Positions 35,640 through 44,666 of a stretch of DNA of 64,000 bases are shown piece after piece. The stretch is taken from contig NZ_JACJLQ010000009.1 in NCBI RefSeq assembly GCF_016902295.1, forward strand, positions 31,903 through 95,902, in the 5' to 3' direction. The position numbers and the translations under genes were made by a program. Under the pieces are notes generated by a model. That model did not search any database, was not told the DNA's origin, and saw only the letters and a list, made by a program, of their open reading frames with translations. The stretch comes from Bacteroides caecigallinarum (GTDB taxonomy: Bacteria > Bacteroidota > Bacteroidia > Bacteroidales > Bacteroidaceae). The number at the start of each line of letters is the position of its first letter. Positions within the stretch are counted from its first letter, which is position 1.

Positions 35640-35647
35640 TACCTTTG
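35640..35647 (+). promoter_or_regulatory. -7 element of the response regulator gene
   Basis: TACCTTTG, 21 nt before the ATG at 35669. No TTTG and no TATGTTATC repeat at -33. It overlaps the TTG that opens the longer frame at 35645, which rules out that start. Confidence 0.55.
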
Positions 35648-35668
35648 TGTAGAAAAACGAGAAAAACG

Positions 35669-36370
35669 ATGATAAAACTGTTATTAGTAGAAGACGACAA
35701 GAATCTTTCATACATAGTCCAGAGCGGACTACAGGATATAATTGGCGGATATGAGGTAATCACCGCATTCAATGGCAAGGAGGGCTTGCAGGCATGGGAG
35801 GAACATCATCCTGACATCATCATATCGGATATAGACATGCCGGTGATGGATGGTTTCGAAATGGTACGCCATATCAGGGAAACTGACGGTGACACTCCTA
35901 TCCTTTTCGCCTCTGCACTTACATCGCCAAAGGACGTCAGAAAAGGTTATGACATAGGCGTGAACAATTACGTGAAGAAACCGTTCATCCCTGACGAGCT
36001 GGATGCCCATCTGCACGCTATACTGAAAATGAAGGAAGGCTCGAAGACGCGTGATGAAAGCGGGATGTGCAAATTCGGGAAATATACTCTCGATGCAGGA
36101 CACGCTACGCTGCACAACAATGAATCCGGGAACAACACTACGCTGACTGCCAGAGAGGCACAGGTTCTGCAACTGCTTGCTGAAAACAAAGGTGAGGTAG
36201 TAAGAAGAGAGGTAATCCTGAACCGTTGCTGGGACAAGAATGATGATTATTTCGCTTCGAGAAGTCTTGATGTGTTCATCACAAAATTGCGAAAGCTGTT
36301 CGAAAACGACCCTCAGGTAGAGATCAAGACAGTAAGAGGTGTTGGACTTATGCTTACTGTAGGGCAGTAA
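35669..36370 (+). CDS. rprY: OmpR-class response regulator, RprY-like
   Basis: A 233-residue regulator: receiver domain 1-120 with acidic pair D9/D10 (LLVEDDKN), phosphoacceptor D54 (ISDIDMPVMDG) and the KKPF lysine; winged-helix output domain from about 140 (LTAREAQVLQLLAENKGEVVRREVI, RSLDVFITKLRKLF, VRGVGLML). OmpR-class regulators bind tandem ~10-11-bp direct repeats near promoters, which is what the five boxes in this window show. Likely partner of HK3 and HK2. The following cobU gene is only 19 bp away and may be read through. Confidence 0.9.
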   Translation: MIKLLLVEDDKNLSYIVQSGLQDIIGGYEVITAFNGKEGLQAWEEHHPDIIISDIDMPVMDGFEMVRHIRETDGDTPILFASALTSPKDVRKGYDIGVNNYVKKPFIPDELDAHLHAILKMKEGSKTRDESGMCKFGKYTLDAGHATLHNNESGNNTTLTAREAQVLQLLAENKGEVVRREVILNRCWDKNDDYFASRSLDVFITKLRKLFENDPQVEIKTVRGVGLMLTVGQ

Positions 36371-36389
36371 GTATTATTTACAGAAAGCT

Positions 36390-36896
36390 ATGAAAAAAAT
36401 TATTCTAATAACCGGAGGACAACGCTCCGGCAAGAGTACATACGCTGAAAAGCTTGCACATCAGCTAACGGACAGGCCTGTCTATCTTGCCACAGCAAAG
36501 ATATGGGACGAGGAGTTCCGCCAGCGCGTATTGCGCCATCAGCAAAACCGCGGTCTGGAGTGGACTAATATAGAGGAAGAAATGGAATTAAGCAAGCACA
36601 ATCTGGAAGGAAGGGTTATCGTGATAGACTGTATCACACTTTGGTGCACTAATTTCTTCTTCAAGCATCATGATGTCCAGAAAACACTGGACTCAATAAA
36701 AGCAGAGTTCGACAAATTTACCGTTCAGGACGCGACATTCATTTTCGTGACAAACGAGATAGGTCTTGGAGGAGTATCAGAGAATGAGATACAGCGCAAA
36801 TTCACAGATGTCCAAGGATTTGCAAACCAGTATGTAGCTTCGAAAGCCGATGAAGTGATTTTCATGGTTTGTGGTATTCCAATGAAGATAAAATAA
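36390..36896 (+). CDS. cobU: Adenosylcobinamide kinase / adenosylcobinamide-phosphate guanylyltransferase
   Basis: A 168-residue CobU/CobP protein with P-loop GGQRSGKST (8-16), the RHQQNR guanylylation region and [10 protein letters not shown]. It phosphorylates adenosylcobinamide and then transfers GMP in the nucleotide-loop pathway. First of four plus-strand cobalamin genes with very short gaps. Confidence 0.95.
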   Translation: MKKIILITGGQRSGKSTYAEKLAHQLTDRPVYLATAKIWDEEFRQRVLRHQQNRGLEWTNIEEEMELSKHNLEGRVIVIDCITLWCTNFFFKHHDVQKTLDSIKAEFDKFTVQDATFIFVTNEIGLGGVSENEIQRKFTDVQGFANQYVASKADEVIFMVCGIPMKIK

Positions 36897-36910
36897 AAAA
36901 TAATCAGAAA

Positions 36911-37951
36911 ATGAAAGAGTTTAATATCAAACCAATACACGATCCGCAGTTTGAACTGGAAGTAATCGACAAAATAGACAATCTTACAAAACCAAAAGGT
37001 TCTTTGGGCCGACTAGAAGAGCTTGCCAAACAGATTTGCATGATCCAGCATACACTTTCTCCACGTTTAAGCAATCCATACAACATTCTGTTTGCCAGCG
37101 ACCACGGTATAGTGGAAGAAGGAGTTAGCGTCTCTCCAAAAGAAATAACATGGCAGCAACTATATAATTTCCTGGATGGTGGTGCTGGAATAAACTTCCT
37201 GTGCCGACAGCATGGATTTGAACTGATGCTGGTAGATGCCGGAGTAGATTATGACCTGCCTTATGACCGTGGAATAATCAACATGAAGGTAAGAAAGAGT
37301 ACCCGCAATTATCTTCATGAGGCGGCAATGACCAAAGAAGAAATGGAACTGTGCATAGAGAGAGGAGCTGAATGCGTGGAAATGGCCCATAACAAAGGAT
37401 GCAACATAGTAAGCTTCGGCGAGATGGGTATAGCAAACACGTCAGCCTCATCGCTATGGATGTCATCTTTCGCTAATATACCATTGAAGCAATGTATCGG
37501 TGCCGGAGCAGGACTACAAGCTAAAGGTATAGAGCACAAATATCAGGTCTTGAAACAGGCACAGGACAATTTCAAGGGAGAGCACACTGCCGAAGAAATA
37601 ATTTGCCGGTTTGGAGGATACGAAATGGTAATGGCTGTAGGAGGAATGCTTAAAGCTGCCGAACTCAGGATGATTATTCTTGTTGACGGATTCATTATGA
37701 GCAACTGCATACTGGCAGCATCACAACTTTATCCTGAAGTTTTGCAATACGCCATTTTCGGACATCAGGGAGATGAAGCCGGCCACCGTATTCTGCTGGA
37801 GCATCTCAAGGCATCACCGCTGCTTCATCTCAATCTTCGTTTGGGCGAAGGAAGCGGAGCCGTCTGCGCCTACCCTATAGTAGATTCTGCAGTCAGAATG
37901 CTGAATGAGATGGACTCATTCAAAAAAGCGTCTATAACAAAATACTTTTAA
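36911..37951 (+). CDS. cobT: Nicotinate-nucleotide-dimethylbenzimidazole phosphoribosyltransferase
   Basis: A 346-residue Cob[27 protein letters not shown] and [12 protein letters not shown] are family signatures, and the catalytic glutamate lies in [15 protein letters not shown] near the C-terminus. It activates the lower-ligand base as alpha-riboside phosphate. The start is [11 protein letters not shown] at 36911; the longer frame from 36869 overlaps the end of cobU and adds residues without homology. Confidence 0.95.
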   Translation: MKEFNIKPIHDPQFELEVIDKIDNLTKPKGSLGRLEELAKQICMIQHTLSPRLSNPYNILFASDHGIVEEGVSVSPKEITWQQLYNFLDGGAGINFLCRQHGFELMLVDAGVDYDLPYDRGIINMKVRKSTRNYLHEAAMTKEEMELCIERGAECVEMAHNKGCNIVSFGEMGIANTSASSLWMSSFANIPLKQCIGAGAGLQAKGIEHKYQVLKQAQDNFKGEHTAEEIICRFGGYEMVMAVGGMLKAAELRMIILVDGFIMSNCILAASQLYPEVLQYAIFGHQGDEAGHRILLEHLKASPLLHLNLRLGEGSGAVCAYPIVDSAVRMLNEMDSFKKASITKYF

Positions 37952-37979
37952 ACTCTAAAGACTAAAAAAGACTATCGGA

Positions 37980-38729
37980 ATGAATCAGATTCTTGCTGCT
38001 TTTATATTCTTCACCCGTCTGCCGTTCTGGAAAATCAAAAGCGTACCAGACGAATGTTTCAAACATGTAGTCAGCTATTGGAGTTTCAGCGGATGGCTCA
38101 CGGGCGGTATCATGGCGATATGTTTCTGGGGTGTCAGCCAGATACTTCCGGTCCCAATAGCGGTAATAGCGGCGCTTACAGTCCGTCTTCTCATAACCGG
38201 AGCATTGCATGAAGACGGACTTGCCGATTTCTTCGACGGCTTTGGAGGCGGAAGAGACAGGGAGAGCACTCTCAGAATTATGAAAGACTCCCATATCGGT
38301 ACATACGGTGTCCTGGGATTAATCATATACTATCTTCTGGGGTACCAGCTCCTGAGTTCCATAAATCCGTCATACACTCCGTTTATACTGCTATGCTGCG
38401 ATTCTTACTGTAAATTCGTATGCAGTCATATACTATGGCTGCTGCCTTACGCCCGTAAAGAAGAAGAAAGCAAAGCAAAGGTTATATACTCAAGACAAAA
38501 CTATAAGGAAGAAACAGCATCAGCCATCGGAGGACTGCTTCCGCTTGTATTCATGCCTCACAGTTTCTTCATAACACTGCCGGTTCCGATACTGGTATTT
38601 ATCTATATACAACACCTGTTGCGAAAACGATTGGGTGGATATACAGGCGATTGTTGCGGAGCGTCATTTCTGATATGTGAACTGTCAATGTGGTTCTCCA
38701 TTGCAATAGTTTCAGGATTGATCCGATAA
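37980..38729 (+). CDS. cobS: Adenosylcobinamide-GDP ribazoletransferase
   Basis: A 249-residue polytopic membrane protein with the CobS signatures FFTRLPFW near the N-terminus and ALHEDGLADFFDGFGGG (about 75-92), which carries the metal-binding acidic residues, and GGYTGDCCGA near the end. It joins adenosylcobinamide-GDP with alpha-ribazole. Confidence 0.95.
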   Translation: MNQILAAFIFFTRLPFWKIKSVPDECFKHVVSYWSFSGWLTGGIMAICFWGVSQILPVPIAVIAALTVRLLITGALHEDGLADFFDGFGGGRDRESTLRIMKDSHIGTYGVLGLIIYYLLGYQLLSSINPSYTPFILLCCDSYCKFVCSHILWLLPYARKEEESKAKVIYSRQNYKEETASAIGGLLPLVFMPHSFFITLPVPILVFIYIQHLLRKRLGGYTGDCCGASFLICELSMWFSIAIVSGLIR

Positions 38730-38742
38730 AAACCTAAATACG

Positions 38743-39288
38743 ATGAGTACAGGAAAAAAGAAGAAAATAGTATGGGTGAGACATACCGCCCCGGATGTAA
38801 TCCCGGGAACATGTTACGGCCAGACTGATGTACCGTTAAAAGCTTCATTTGAAGAAGAGGCATTAAGATGCGCCGGACAGCTAAAGAAATACTCATTCCA
38901 GAAAGCATATACCAGTCCACTCTCACGCTGCACACGGCTTGCCGGGTTCTGCGGCTTCAAGGAAGCTGTCCATGACCCGCGGCTTATGGAGATGAATTTC
39001 GGCAACTGGGAGATGAAGCGTTATGACGAGATAGACGATCCATATCTGTCCCGGTGGTTAGACGACTACCTCCATCTTCCCGCACCTAACGGCGAATCTC
39101 TGGAGATGCAATATTCCAGGATATCATCCTTTATTGATGACATTCTTAAAAAGGAAGAAAACGAAATCGTGGTTTTCTCCCACGGCGGAAGCATAGTATG
39201 TGCTATGATTTATGCCGGTATGGCAACATTCGAGAACGGATTCAGCAAACAGCCCTCTTATGGTGAAATTGTAGAGATGGAGTTCTGA
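38743..39288 (+). CDS. cobC: Histidine phosphatase, probable alpha-ribazole phosphatase
   Basis: A 181-residue phosphoglycerate-mutase-like phosphatase with R13-H14 (WVRHTAPD), YGQTDVPL, MNFGNWE and H147 (FSHGG). The context after cobU-cobT-cobS gives the CobC assignment (removal of the 5'-phosphate of alpha-ribazole or adenosylcobalamin phosphate). It ends only 7 bp before the end of convergent cbiB; no terminator fits between them. Confidence 0.88.
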   Translation: MSTGKKKKIVWVRHTAPDVIPGTCYGQTDVPLKASFEEEALRCAGQLKKYSFQKAYTSPLSRCTRLAGFCGFKEAVHDPRLMEMNFGNWEMKRYDEIDDPYLSRWLDDYLHLPAPNGESLEMQYSRISSFIDDILKKEENEIVVFSHGGSIVCAMIYAGMATFENGFSKQPSYGEIVEMEF

Positions 39289-39295
39289 TACCCGA

Positions 39296-40252
39296 CTACG
39301 AGACAGGAAGAACACCTGACGACATATAAACCACGGCAGCCACAATGACAATCATAAAGACTTCGGAAACTCTGTTTATACGGATAGCCACATCAGCATC
39401 CCCGCATACAAACTTACGATTGTTACTGCCGATAAATGGTTTATACACCAATTCCCCGAAATAATTGTGAGGACCTCCAAAACGGCAATTCAAGATACCG
39501 GCAAGCGCAGCCTCCGGATAACCGGAATTAGGACTTGCGTGCTCATGCCCGTAACGAAGCACAAATCTCAACAGCGACGGACGTCCGGAAGCCATTACCA
39601 TCAGAAAAGCAGTGATACGTGCCGGTATAAAATTGGCGGCATCGTCAATCTTTGCCGCACAATATCCAAACAGTCTATAGCGTTCATTCTTGTACCCTAT
39701 CATCGAATCAAGGGTATTTATCATCTTGTATGTCAGCATGCCCGGTACCCCCAGCAGCATAAACCAGAATAACGGAGCAATCACCCCATCACTCAGATTT
39801 TCAGCCAAGGTTTCCAGTGCAGCGGCACGTACTTCCTGACCGTCAAGCTCGTTTGTATCCCTGCCTACAATACGTGCAACCTGCTTCCTGCCTTTTTCAA
39901 GCGACACTTCCATGGCATCGAATACCATCCTGACCTCGTCTATCAATGTCTTTCCTGCCAGACAATAGAACACTGCAACTGACGAAAGAAGCACACCAGC
40001 CCAGTTACTACATGAAGAAACATATTTCAGGAGAAAATAGGATGCCGTAAAAACAACCGCTATAAGAAGCAAGGCCGTAAACGCTCCCTTGATACGGCGG
40101 AAACGTCCACTATTCAGTCTATGTTCGAAAAAGCGAATCATATTTCCAAAACCTACCACAGGATGAGGCAGCCAAAGAGGGTCACCCAACAACTTGTCCA
40201 ACACTACTCCCACAAGCAACGGCAACAATACATTCAACGTATGCAAATCCAT
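39296..40252 (-). CDS. cbiB: Adenosylcobinamide-phosphate synthase
   Basis: A 318-residue membrane protein of the CbiB/CobD family: GVVLDKLLGDPLWLPHPVVGFG at the start, ENLSDGVIAPLFW, NTLDSMIGYKNERYR and HASPNSGYPEAALAG are all family blocks. It attaches the aminopropanol arm to adenosylcobyric acid. Overlaps the decarboxylase gene by 19 bp; third gene of cbiP-cobD-cbiB. Confidence 0.95.
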   Translation of the reverse strand: MDLHTLNVLLPLLVGVVLDKLLGDPLWLPHPVVGFGNMIRFFEHRLNSGRFRRIKGAFTALLLIAVVFTASYFLLKYVSSCSNWAGVLLSSVAVFYCLAGKTLIDEVRMVFDAMEVSLEKGRKQVARIVGRDTNELDGQEVRAAALETLAENLSDGVIAPLFWFMLLGVPGMLTYKMINTLDSMIGYKNERYRLFGYCAAKIDDAANFIPARITAFLMVMASGRPSLLRFVLRYGHEHASPNSGYPEAALAGILNCRFGGPHNYFGELVYKPFIGSNNRKFVCGDADVAIRINRVSEVFMIVIVAAVVYMSSGVLPVS

Positions 40253-41253
40253 TCTTTAATACAATTAATCAGTTCATCATTTTCTTCAGGCATCTGTACG
40301 GCAATCCTGAAGAAACGTTCATCAAGTCCATCGAAATTCGAAGCGTCACGAATCAAGATTCCTTTTTCCACTGCCAGGAAAGTTTTCAGTTCCGAAGCCT
40401 TACCTTTTTTCAGGCGCACAAGCATATAGTGAGTATCCGATTTCATGACATCCATCTCCCCTGTCATTTCCAGAGCAGAAGCCACACGGTCTTTCTCACG
40501 GAGCAACGCAGGCAAATCGATTTCAAACTCATCATGATGAGTCAGCAGATAATGGCCTGCCGATATGGCAAGAGCATTGACAGACCACGGCATCTTGCAC
40601 TTCTTCAAGCCATTTATCAGTTCCAGATTTCCGGTAACTCCACCCAATCTGAGCCCCGGAATGGCAAAATGCTTTGTCATGGAATGAAGCAACAGCACAT
40701 TCGGCAACATAACAGTTTCCTTAGCCGACAATAACGGGACAGCAGTAAACGCCTCGTACGACTGGTCTATTACAAACAGGCATCCCGGATTATTGACTAT
40801 CATCTTACGGAGTTCATACACATCCACGGCTTTCCCTGTAGGATTGTTAGGATTACATATCCAGCAGATGTCGCAACCGGAAATATCCATCCGCTCAAAA
40901 GAATAAGCCTTTATGATTTCATGCGAATGCAACCCACACGCATCAGCATATTCGCTGAATGTAGGCATCAGAATTATCGAACGGCTTTTCCTGAAAGCCT
41001 GGGCTATAAGATAAATAGCCTCGGTAGCTCCGTTTGTGACACAAATCGAAGCATCCACAATATCCAGTTGCTCCGCCCACAATCTTTCCAGGGAATATGG
41101 CTCCGGTTCAGGATAAGAACGTATGCATGATATCACACTGCACAAATAGGCATTAAGCCCGTCATGAGAAACACTTCCATAAACATTCGAGCTGAAATTC
41201 ATACGGATTCCATTCCTGTACTGAAAAATATCATCACCGTGTCCTTTAATCAT
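40234..41253 (-). CDS. cobD: Threonine-phosphate decarboxylase (PLP, aminotransferase fold I)
   Basis: A 339-residue PLP protein of the histidinol-phosphate aminotransferase type. CNPNNPTGKAV and the Schiff-base lysine in HSMTKHFAIPGLRLG are visible. Placed between cbiP and cbiB with overlaps on both sides, it is best read as CobD, making aminopropanol phosphate for CbiB. A HisC role cannot be excluded from sequence alone but is unlikely here. Confidence 0.88.
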   Translation of the reverse strand: MIKGHGDDIFQYRNGIRMNFSSNVYGSVSHDGLNAYLCSVISCIRSYPEPEPYSLERLWAEQLDIVDASICVTNGATEAIYLIAQAFRKSRSIILMPTFSEYADACGLHSHEIIKAYSFERMDISGCDICWICNPNNPTGKAVDVYELRKMIVNNPGCLFVIDQSYEAFTAVPLLSAKETVMLPNVLLLHSMTKHFAIPGLRLGGVTGNLELINGLKKCKMPWSVNALAISAGHYLLTHHDEFEIDLPALLREKDRVASALEMTGEMDVMKSDTHYMLVRLKKGKASELKTFLAVEKGILIRDASNFDGLDERFFRIAVQMPEENDELINCIKEWICIR

Positions 41254-42745
41254 TATCTGAAAGTATTTTATACAACAATGGCATATTTATGTGCGAACGA
41301 ACATGAGCAGCCAGCCTGTCATACTGTTCTTCCTTAAATGATAGATAATCGGATATATTTCCTTTTTCAATGTCTGTATAAGGCGCCAACAGATAATTGA
41401 CAACAGCTTCATTATCCAATATACCATGCATATACGTACCAAAACATTTCTCTCCCACTCTCCATCCTTCGGCTGTTCCATCCTGCAGATAATTCAAAGG
41501 AACTGCATCACTGTCAGCCGATAAAATGCTTTGTCCCATGTGAATCTCATACCCTTTGCAGATATCTCCGTCCGGGGCCAGAAATCTGAATTCAGTCTGA
41601 CGGGTAACCTTTTCCGAATGCATGACAGTAGAAACAGGCAACAATCCAAGTCCCGGCAAACGGTTTATTCCTCCTTCCACACCGTCCGGATCTTCTACAT
41701 ACAGTCCCATCATCTGATAACCTCCACAGATACCGAAAACGGTTGCTCCGTTTCGTGCCGCCCTGACTACAGCCTCGGCCACCCCGTTCCGGCGCAACTC
41801 CAGCAAATCATCCAGAGTACTTTTTGTTCCGGGCAATATCACTATGTCAGCTTTGCTTATCTCCTCGGTATTATTGGTATAATACAGATTTACACGCTCG
41901 TCCCGCTCCAAACGGTTGAAATCAGTAAAGTTTGACAAATGGCGCAACAATACGACCGCTATGTTGACCTTTCCGCTTACCGCCGCACGCTGTTTCTGCT
42001 GCAATTCCAGAGAGTCCTCCTCTTCTATATAGATATCCTTATAATAAGGAATCACGCCAAGCACCGGCACGCCACAAGTTTCCTCCATCATTTTCACACC
42101 TGATTCAAACAGGCGCAAATCGCCACGGAACTTGTTTACTATTATTCCCTTTATGCGCTTGCGGTCTTCCGGCAACTGCAGTGCAATAGAGCCGTAAGCA
42201 CTGGCAAACACACCGCCACGGTCGATATCCGCCACCAGAATTACATCCGCACCGGCATACCTTGCCATCGGCATATTGACAAGATCCGTATCCCTAAGAT
42301 TAATTTCGGAGATACTTCCCGCGCCTTCCATCACTATAGGATTATAACGTGCCGCCAGTCTGTCGAAAGCGGCACATACCTCACGGCGCAACTCGTCCCT
42401 TCCCTCCTTGCTGAAATATTCATACGCACTGCGGTTACCTAAAGGTTTTCCGTTTAGAACTAATTGTGCAATACAGTCTGAACTAGGTTTCAATAAAATG
42501 GGATTCATATCCGTATGACACGGCACTCCAGCAGCTTCAGCCTGTACAGCCTGCGCCCTGCCTATTTCCAGCCCTTCGGGAGTGGCATACGAATTGAGAG
42601 CCATATTCTGTGCCTTGAAAGGAGCCGGACGATAACCGTCCTGCAAGAAAATCCTGCACAATGCCGTTGCCAGAACACTCTTACCCACATCACTGCCTGT
42701 GCCCGCCAGCATCAAAGGATGTAATCGTTTGATATGTATAGTCAT
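41246..42745 (-). CDS. cbiP: Cobyric acid synthase (glutamine-dependent)
   Basis: A 499-residue CobQ/CbiP: N-terminal ATP-binding GTGSDVGKSVLATALCRIF, PFKAQNMALNS, and a C-terminal class-I-like glutaminase with the nucleophile in FGICGGYQMMG and the C-terminal His in GTYMHGILDN. It amidates adenosylcobyrinic acid diamide at four positions. First gene of the minus-strand cob operon. I find no cobalamin riboswitch in the ~125 bp before it. Confidence 0.95.
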   Translation of the reverse strand: MTIHIKRLHPLMLAGTGSDVGKSVLATALCRIFLQDGYRPAPFKAQNMALNSYATPEGLEIGRAQAVQAEAAGVPCHTDMNPILLKPSSDCIAQLVLNGKPLGNRSAYEYFSKEGRDELRREVCAAFDRLAARYNPIVMEGAGSISEINLRDTDLVNMPMARYAGADVILVADIDRGGVFASAYGSIALQLPEDRKRIKGIIVNKFRGDLRLFESGVKMMEETCGVPVLGVIPYYKDIYIEEEDSLELQQKQRAAVSGKVNIAVVLLRHLSNFTDFNRLERDERVNLYYTNNTEEISKADIVILPGTKSTLDDLLELRRNGVAEAVVRAARNGATVFGICGGYQMMGLYVEDPDGVEGGINRLPGLGLLPVSTVMHSEKVTRQTEFRFLAPDGDICKGYEIHMGQSILSADSDAVPLNYLQDGTAEGWRVGEKCFGTYMHGILDNEAVVNYLLAPYTDIEKGNISDYLSFKEEQYDRLAAHVRSHINMPLLYKILSDND

Positions 42746-42773
42746 TATTTTTTATTCATTTATTAAACGGTCG

Positions 42774-42781
42774 CAAAAGTA
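42774..42781 (-). promoter_or_regulatory. -7 element of cbiP-cobD-cbiB operon
   Basis: Minus-strand TACTTTTG, 29 nt from the cbiP start. No convincing -33 motif. Confidence 0.5.
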
Positions 42782-42863
42782 CGAATAAACCAATTAAGTA
42801 AATATATAGTCTGACGTAAAAAAATATTATTTCACCAAACTTTTTTCTGATATTTATGGTTAT

Positions 42864-42871
42864 TATATTTG
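42864..42871 (+). promoter_or_regulatory. -7 element of ZIP transporter gene
   Basis: TATATTTG. It overlaps the TTG codon that begins the longest frame (42869), so translation begins at the ATG at 42899. Confidence 0.6.
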
Positions 42872-42898
42872 CAGGATATAATTAAACACCAAATAAAG

Positions 42899-43687
42899 AT
42901 GATAACCAACAACGACATGCTGTTGGCCTTCGGGCTTACACTTATAGCAGGACTGTCAACCGGCATAGGCAGCCTTATAGCATTGCTGTCGAAAAAGACA
43001 GACACACGGTTTCTGTCGGCGTCACTGGGACTGTCGGCAGGAGTAATGATTTATGTATCATTCATGGAACTTATGCCGGAATCCGTGCATCTGCTCAGCG
43101 GAATATACAGCGAACGCGAAGCTTCGGTATATATGCTCCTGGCCTTTTTCATAGGTATAGGGCTTATAGCACTTATAGACTTCCTGGTTCCTGAAGATGA
43201 GAATCCGCATGAGATACATTCATCGCAAGGCAATGATAAGAAGCTGAAGCGGACGGGAGTAATGATGGCGCTTGCCATAGGAATACATAATTTCCCGGAA
43301 GGACTTGCAACATTTACATCGGCACTTACCGACCTTGAAATAGCCATACCTATTGTGTTTGCAATAGCCATACATAATATACCTGAAGGCGTGGCTGTGT
43401 CTGTTCCTATCTATCACTCCACAGGAAGCCGCAGGAAGGCATTCTGGTATTCATTCCTGTCGGGAATGGCTGAACCTATCGGCGCACTGATAGGAATACT
43501 TTTCCTCATCCCCTTTTGGACTCCTTCAATCAATGCGCTGCTTCTGGCTCTGGTTTCAGGAATCATGGTATATATATCATTCGATGAGCTGCTGCCAAGC
43601 ACAGAAAAGTACGGACATCACCATTGGGGAATTACCGGTGTAATCTCCGGTATGGCAATAATGGCGGTAAGCTTGTTGCTGATATAA
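42899..43687 (+). CDS. zupT: ZIP family metal transporter (ZupT-like)
   Basis: A 262-residue protein with eight membrane segments. The metal-binding signatures HNFPEGLATF (TM4) and HNIPEGVAVSVP (TM5) are intact, and a short His/Glu loop (EIHSSQGND) lies between. Imports zinc and possibly other divalent metals. Monocistronic. Confidence 0.92.
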   Translation: MITNNDMLLAFGLTLIAGLSTGIGSLIALLSKKTDTRFLSASLGLSAGVMIYVSFMELMPESVHLLSGIYSEREASVYMLLAFFIGIGLIALIDFLVPEDENPHEIHSSQGNDKKLKRTGVMMALAIGIHNFPEGLATFTSALTDLEIAIPIVFAIAIHNIPEGVAVSVPIYHSTGSRRKAFWYSFLSGMAEPIGALIGILFLIPFWTPSINALLLALVSGIMVYISFDELLPSTEKYGHHHWGITGVISGMAIMAVSLLLI

Positions 43688-43788
43688 CATAAAGAAAGCA
43701 AATACCTGATTTTGTGTTAAAACAGGCTTTTAATTTCTATTTTCAAAGAAAAATATGTACATTTATAGACATAAACCTATAAAACCTT

Positions 43789-44478
43789 ATGTTTATGAGA
43801 AAGTACATTGCAGAACTATTAGGCACTATGGTCCTTGTATTGCTGGGATGTGGTAGTGCAGTATTTGCCGGCGGTACAGCCGACATAGTAGGTGCAGGAA
43901 CAGGAACTATCGGAGTTGCGTTAGCTTTCGGCTTATCAGTAGTAGCTATGGCATATTGTATTGGAAACATTTCCGGATGCCACATAAACCCTGCCATCAC
44001 TTTCGGGGCATGGATAAGTGGCAGGATTGATACGAAAGACGCCTTTATGTACATAGTGTTCCAGATTGTAGGAGCTATCATAGGGGCTATGATATTGTCG
44101 ATACTGGTTGGAACCGGCGGACACGCAGGACCTACAATGACAGGAGCCAACACTTTCGACAACGGAGAAACAGCACAGGCATTCATCGCCGAAGCGGTAT
44201 TTACTTTCATATTCGTACTAGTGGTATTGGGTGCGACTGACGAGAAGAAAGGCGCAGGAAACATGGCAGGACTGGCAATCGGACTGACACTGGCACTGAT
44301 ACACATTGTATGTATCCCTATTACAGGAACATCTGTAAATCCGGCAAGAAGTATAGGTCCGGCCATCATGGAAGGCGGACAGGCACTCAGCCAGCTCTGG
44401 CTGTTCATCGTAGCGCCGCTGGTTGGTGCGGCATTCAGCTCACTAGTATGGAAATTCATAGGCGGAGGCAAACGTTAA
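43789..44478 (+). CDS. aqpZ: Aquaporin (MIP family, AqpZ-like)
   Basis: A 229-residue, six-segment channel. Two NPA motifs are present (N67 in CHINPAITFG, N184 in SVNPARSIGPA), and the Arg after the second NPA gives the narrow filter of water-specific channels. The start could also be the ATG at 43795 (MRKYIAELLG). Ends at a strong terminator. Confidence 0.93.
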   Translation: MFMRKYIAELLGTMVLVLLGCGSAVFAGGTADIVGAGTGTIGVALAFGLSVVAMAYCIGNISGCHINPAITFGAWISGRIDTKDAFMYIVFQIVGAIIGAMILSILVGTGGHAGPTMTGANTFDNGETAQAFIAEAVFTFIFVLVVLGATDEKKGAGNMAGLAIGLTLALIHIVCIPITGTSVNPARSIGPAIMEGGQALSQLWLFIVAPLVGAAFSSLVWKFIGGGKR

Positions 44479-44502
44479 AAGTCCGGCAAGTTATTATCAC
44501 AT

Positions 44503-44550
44503 AAACCTTGTATTTGAACAAAAACATAGTTCCAGTACAAGGTTTTTTGT
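44503..44550 (+). terminator. Intrinsic terminator after aquaporin
   Basis: AAACCTTGTA (44503-44512) pairs with TACAAGGTTT (44536-44545) and runs into T-rich sequence. Confidence 0.8.
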
Positions 44551-44609
44551 TTTGTCAAATACATTTATGATAAAATAAAAGGGCAAAAACAAAGAAAAAT
44601 GGGTCTTTT

Positions 44610-44641
44610 TTTGGGATTTAATATATAATCAAGTAATTTTG
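44610..44641 (+). promoter_or_regulatory. Promoter of AraC-family gene
   Basis: TTTG (44610-44613), 20-bp spacer, TAATTTTG (44634-44641): a full consensus pair, 25 nt before the ATG. Confidence 0.8.
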
Positions 44642-44666
44642 CTTGACATAGAAACAAGCATAAAAT

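Noticed and set aside
35645..35668. TTG start giving an eight-residue N-terminal extension of the response regulator
   Set aside because: The TTG is part of the -7 element TACCTTTG and receiver domains begin directly with IKLLLVEDD.
42746..42898. Cobalamin riboswitch between cbiP and the ZIP gene
   Set aside because: The divergent intergenic region is too short and I see no B12-box-like conserved core; only promoter elements fit.
43743..44471. 242-codon open frame antisense to the aquaporin gene
   Set aside because: It mirrors a clear MIP-family gene with both NPA motifs; the antisense product is Pro/Ala/Ser-rich without domain features.
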